Of a stretch of DNA of 64,000 nucleotides, positions 62,934 through 64,000 are shown in pieces (positions within the stretch are counted from its first letter, which is position 1; the number at the start of each line of letters is the position of its first letter). The position numbers and the translations under genes are program-made. The stretch is from Fidelibacterota bacterium (GTDB lineage Bacteria; Fidelibacterota; UBA8477; JABMPR01). Location: assembly GCA_021734255.1 (NCBI GenBank), contig JAIPJM010000011.1, forward strand, positions 1 to 64,000, given 5' to 3'. The notes beneath the pieces were generated by a model. It made no database searches. It saw only the letters and a list, made by a program, of their open reading frames with translations, and was not told the origin of the DNA.

Positions 62934-63039
62934 AGCAACCTCCTGTTAGTAAACAAGGTACGCGATTTGAAGTTGTTCAGGATATGAAGGTATAACATTC
63001 TTGTATTTCCGCAAGCACTCATTCATTTCAGGGCAGGGC

Positions 63040-63840
63040 TTAGAGGCGATGTGCACGCCCTACGTGCTGGTCAAGTACCCAGGTGACTGACCAGTTATGT
63101 CCCAGTCGATGACCATCCATCGTAGGAGGAAGTGTATACACCTCATGGAAAGGCAGGTCGATCTCTTGAGGGTCATCTTCCAATTCTCGAAAAGCGCCGT
63201 CCTGCGCTTTCACAGTTCTATGCTGGAGAACATTGACCGACTTCGACCACTCATCATACTGGAGCTCATCGCAATTGTCAGTTAAGCCCTGAAAACCTGC
63301 CAGTGGTGCCGCGATCACATGTACATCAGCACGCACAGCTCCTATTTGAGATGCTGCCTGGGCGACGACAACGCCACCATAGGAATGACCGAAAAGAATT
63401 ACACGCTTATAGGGTGCGGTTTGCTTTTCATTCAGGATCAGTGAGGCGAGTTCCTCAGCAATGGATTCAGGGCATCGATTCCAGTCATATCTGTAAAAAT
63501 AGAGTGAACCGTAGTGTGCACCGAGATGTTTGAGCCCTGTGATCCATTCATACCCACTGGACTGGTATCCATGAACTGCCACTATCAATACACTGTCATT
63601 GCGACCAGCGTCCGTTGTAAGTTCAACCAGGCCCAGCGGTTGTTCCATAAGCTGTAGGCCGGAAACCTTTATCTCACTACCTTCGGCAAGGTGATCCAGA
63701 TTCTGTGCCGGCCATTGGTTTGAAGTTTTAAGCGATTGGGATGTGATGGCTTTCTCTTCAATACCGTTCCCTGCACAGGCACTGAGCACAATCAATGCAA
63801 TTAGAATAGTGCTCCGTCGAATCAATTTTCTTCGTCTCAT
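63040..63840 (-). CDS. Alpha/beta-hydrolase lipoprotein (lipase/esterase-like)
   Basis: The 266-residue protein has a lipoprotein signal (IVLSAC, Cys about 22). It carries an alpha/beta hydrolase core: VLIVAVHGYQSSG oxyanion strand, nucleophile elbow ILFGHSYGG (Ser about 152), a candidate Asp in the NCDELQYDEW region and His near the C-terminus (GHRLGHNW). Short-chain esters or phospholipids are the likely substrates at the cell envelope. Its ATG follows the stop of the next upstream gene directly (TAAATG). Confidence 0.83.
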   Translation of the reverse strand: MRRRKLIRRSTILIALIVLSACAGNGIEEKAITSQSLKTSNQWPAQNLDHLAEGSEIKVSGLQLMEQPLGLVELTTDAGRNDSVLIVAVHGYQSSGYEWITGLKHLGAHYGSLYFYRYDWNRCPESIAEELASLILNEKQTAPYKRVILFGHSYGGVVVAQAASQIGAVRADVHVIAAPLAGFQGLTDNCDELQYDEWSKSVNVLQHRTVKAQDGAFRELEDDPQEIDLPFHEVYTLPPTMDGHRLGHNWSVTWVLDQHVGRAHRL

Positions 63841-64000
63841 TTATTCCTCGCTATTTTTAAGATGCAGACCTGCCCTGAGTATGGCCAATCCTGGCAGAAA
63901 GATAATTAAGATAAAGACAGCGGCTATACTCAAGCTCCTTCCAATCATGAAGAGGATACCCGTGAGCATCAAAACAGATCCCAGTAGCAGAAAACTGAAT
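63841..64000 (-). CDS. C-terminal fragment of a membrane protein (runs off the right edge)
   Basis: The last 52 codons of a minus-strand frame end at TAA 63843-63841. They encode FSFLLLGSVLMLTGILFMIG and RSLSIAAVFILIIFLPG, two hydrophobic helices, then the hydrophilic tail LHLKNSEE. It is adjacent to the hydrolase gene and co-transcribed with it. The family cannot be told from this piece. Confidence 0.6.
   Translation of the reverse strand, partial: FSFLLLGSVLMLTGILFMIGRSLSIAAVFILIIFLPGLAILRAGLHLKNSEE

Overview
The window looks like chromosomal DNA of a Gram-negative anaerobe or facultative anaerobe of the FCB superphylum, probably from an uncultured Marinimicrobia-, Calditrichota- or KSB1-like lineage. 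The reasons are: a type IX-like C-terminal sorting domain (NPAYPNPFNPST... at the end of the 55093-57687 protein), PorV-like outer-membrane proteins, a TonB-dependent receptor with an N-terminal carboxypeptidase-regulatory-like domain, lamin-tail proteins, and a very large set of multihaem cytochromes. The genus cannot be resolved from the sequence alone.

Layout. 1-8000 (minus strand): the edge of an unidentified gene, then nusB, leucine dehydrogenase, acyl-CoA dehydrogenase, 3-hydroxyacyl-CoA dehydrogenase and thiolase (branched amino acid and acyl-CoA oxidation), phoH and a trhP-like U32 gene. 8000-17000: a TonB-dependent receptor with a clear promoter, a small membrane gene broken by an in-frame TAA, a DUF559 nuclease-like gene bracketed by inverted repeats, lon, a QW-repeat protein, and HesB-like and NifX-like proteins. 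17188-20726 (plus): three genes for multihaem cytochromes, the last fused to a b-type membrane domain as in CbcL-like quinol oxidases. 21070-21477: bacteriohaemerythrin. 21688-35281 (minus): a tightly overlapping operon of twelve genes led by a cysteine-rich MerR-family regulator. It holds six multihaem cytochromes (about 61 haem motifs, six of non-standard spacing), a b-type cytochrome, two NHL propellers, a tandem-rhodanese lipoprotein and an outer-membrane barrel. Together these read as a route for electrons from the quinone pool to the cell exterior. One cytochrome gene carries an in-frame TGA.

35563-38302 (plus): Mpg glycosylase, a VanX-type dipeptidase and an Xaa-Pro aminopeptidase. 38377-45164 (plus): the classic yceD-rpmF-plsX-fabH-fabD-fabG-acpP-fabF-rnc operon, with a consensus promoter unusually close to the first codon. 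45345-57687 (minus): seven closely spaced genes. Two encode lamin-tail/OB-fold secreted proteins, one with a type IX sorting tail, and two encode PorV/FadL-like barrels. One encodes a helix-hairpin-helix protein fused to a barrel. The last two encode a metallophosphatase-EEP nuclease fusion and an EEP lipoprotein. The domains of known extracellular nucleases occur here as separate proteins together with an outer-membrane protein carrying DNA-binding-type HhH domains, so I propose an extracellular nucleic-acid capture and degradation system. 57918-64000 (minus): PAP2 phosphatase, a degenerate M1-peptidase-like barrel protein, D-aminopeptidase, a membrane methyltransferase, a small secreted protein, a lipoprotein hydrolase and a partial membrane protein.

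No rRNA, tRNA, CRISPR array, intact insertion sequence or prophage was seen. Several intergenic spaces hold REP-like hairpins.
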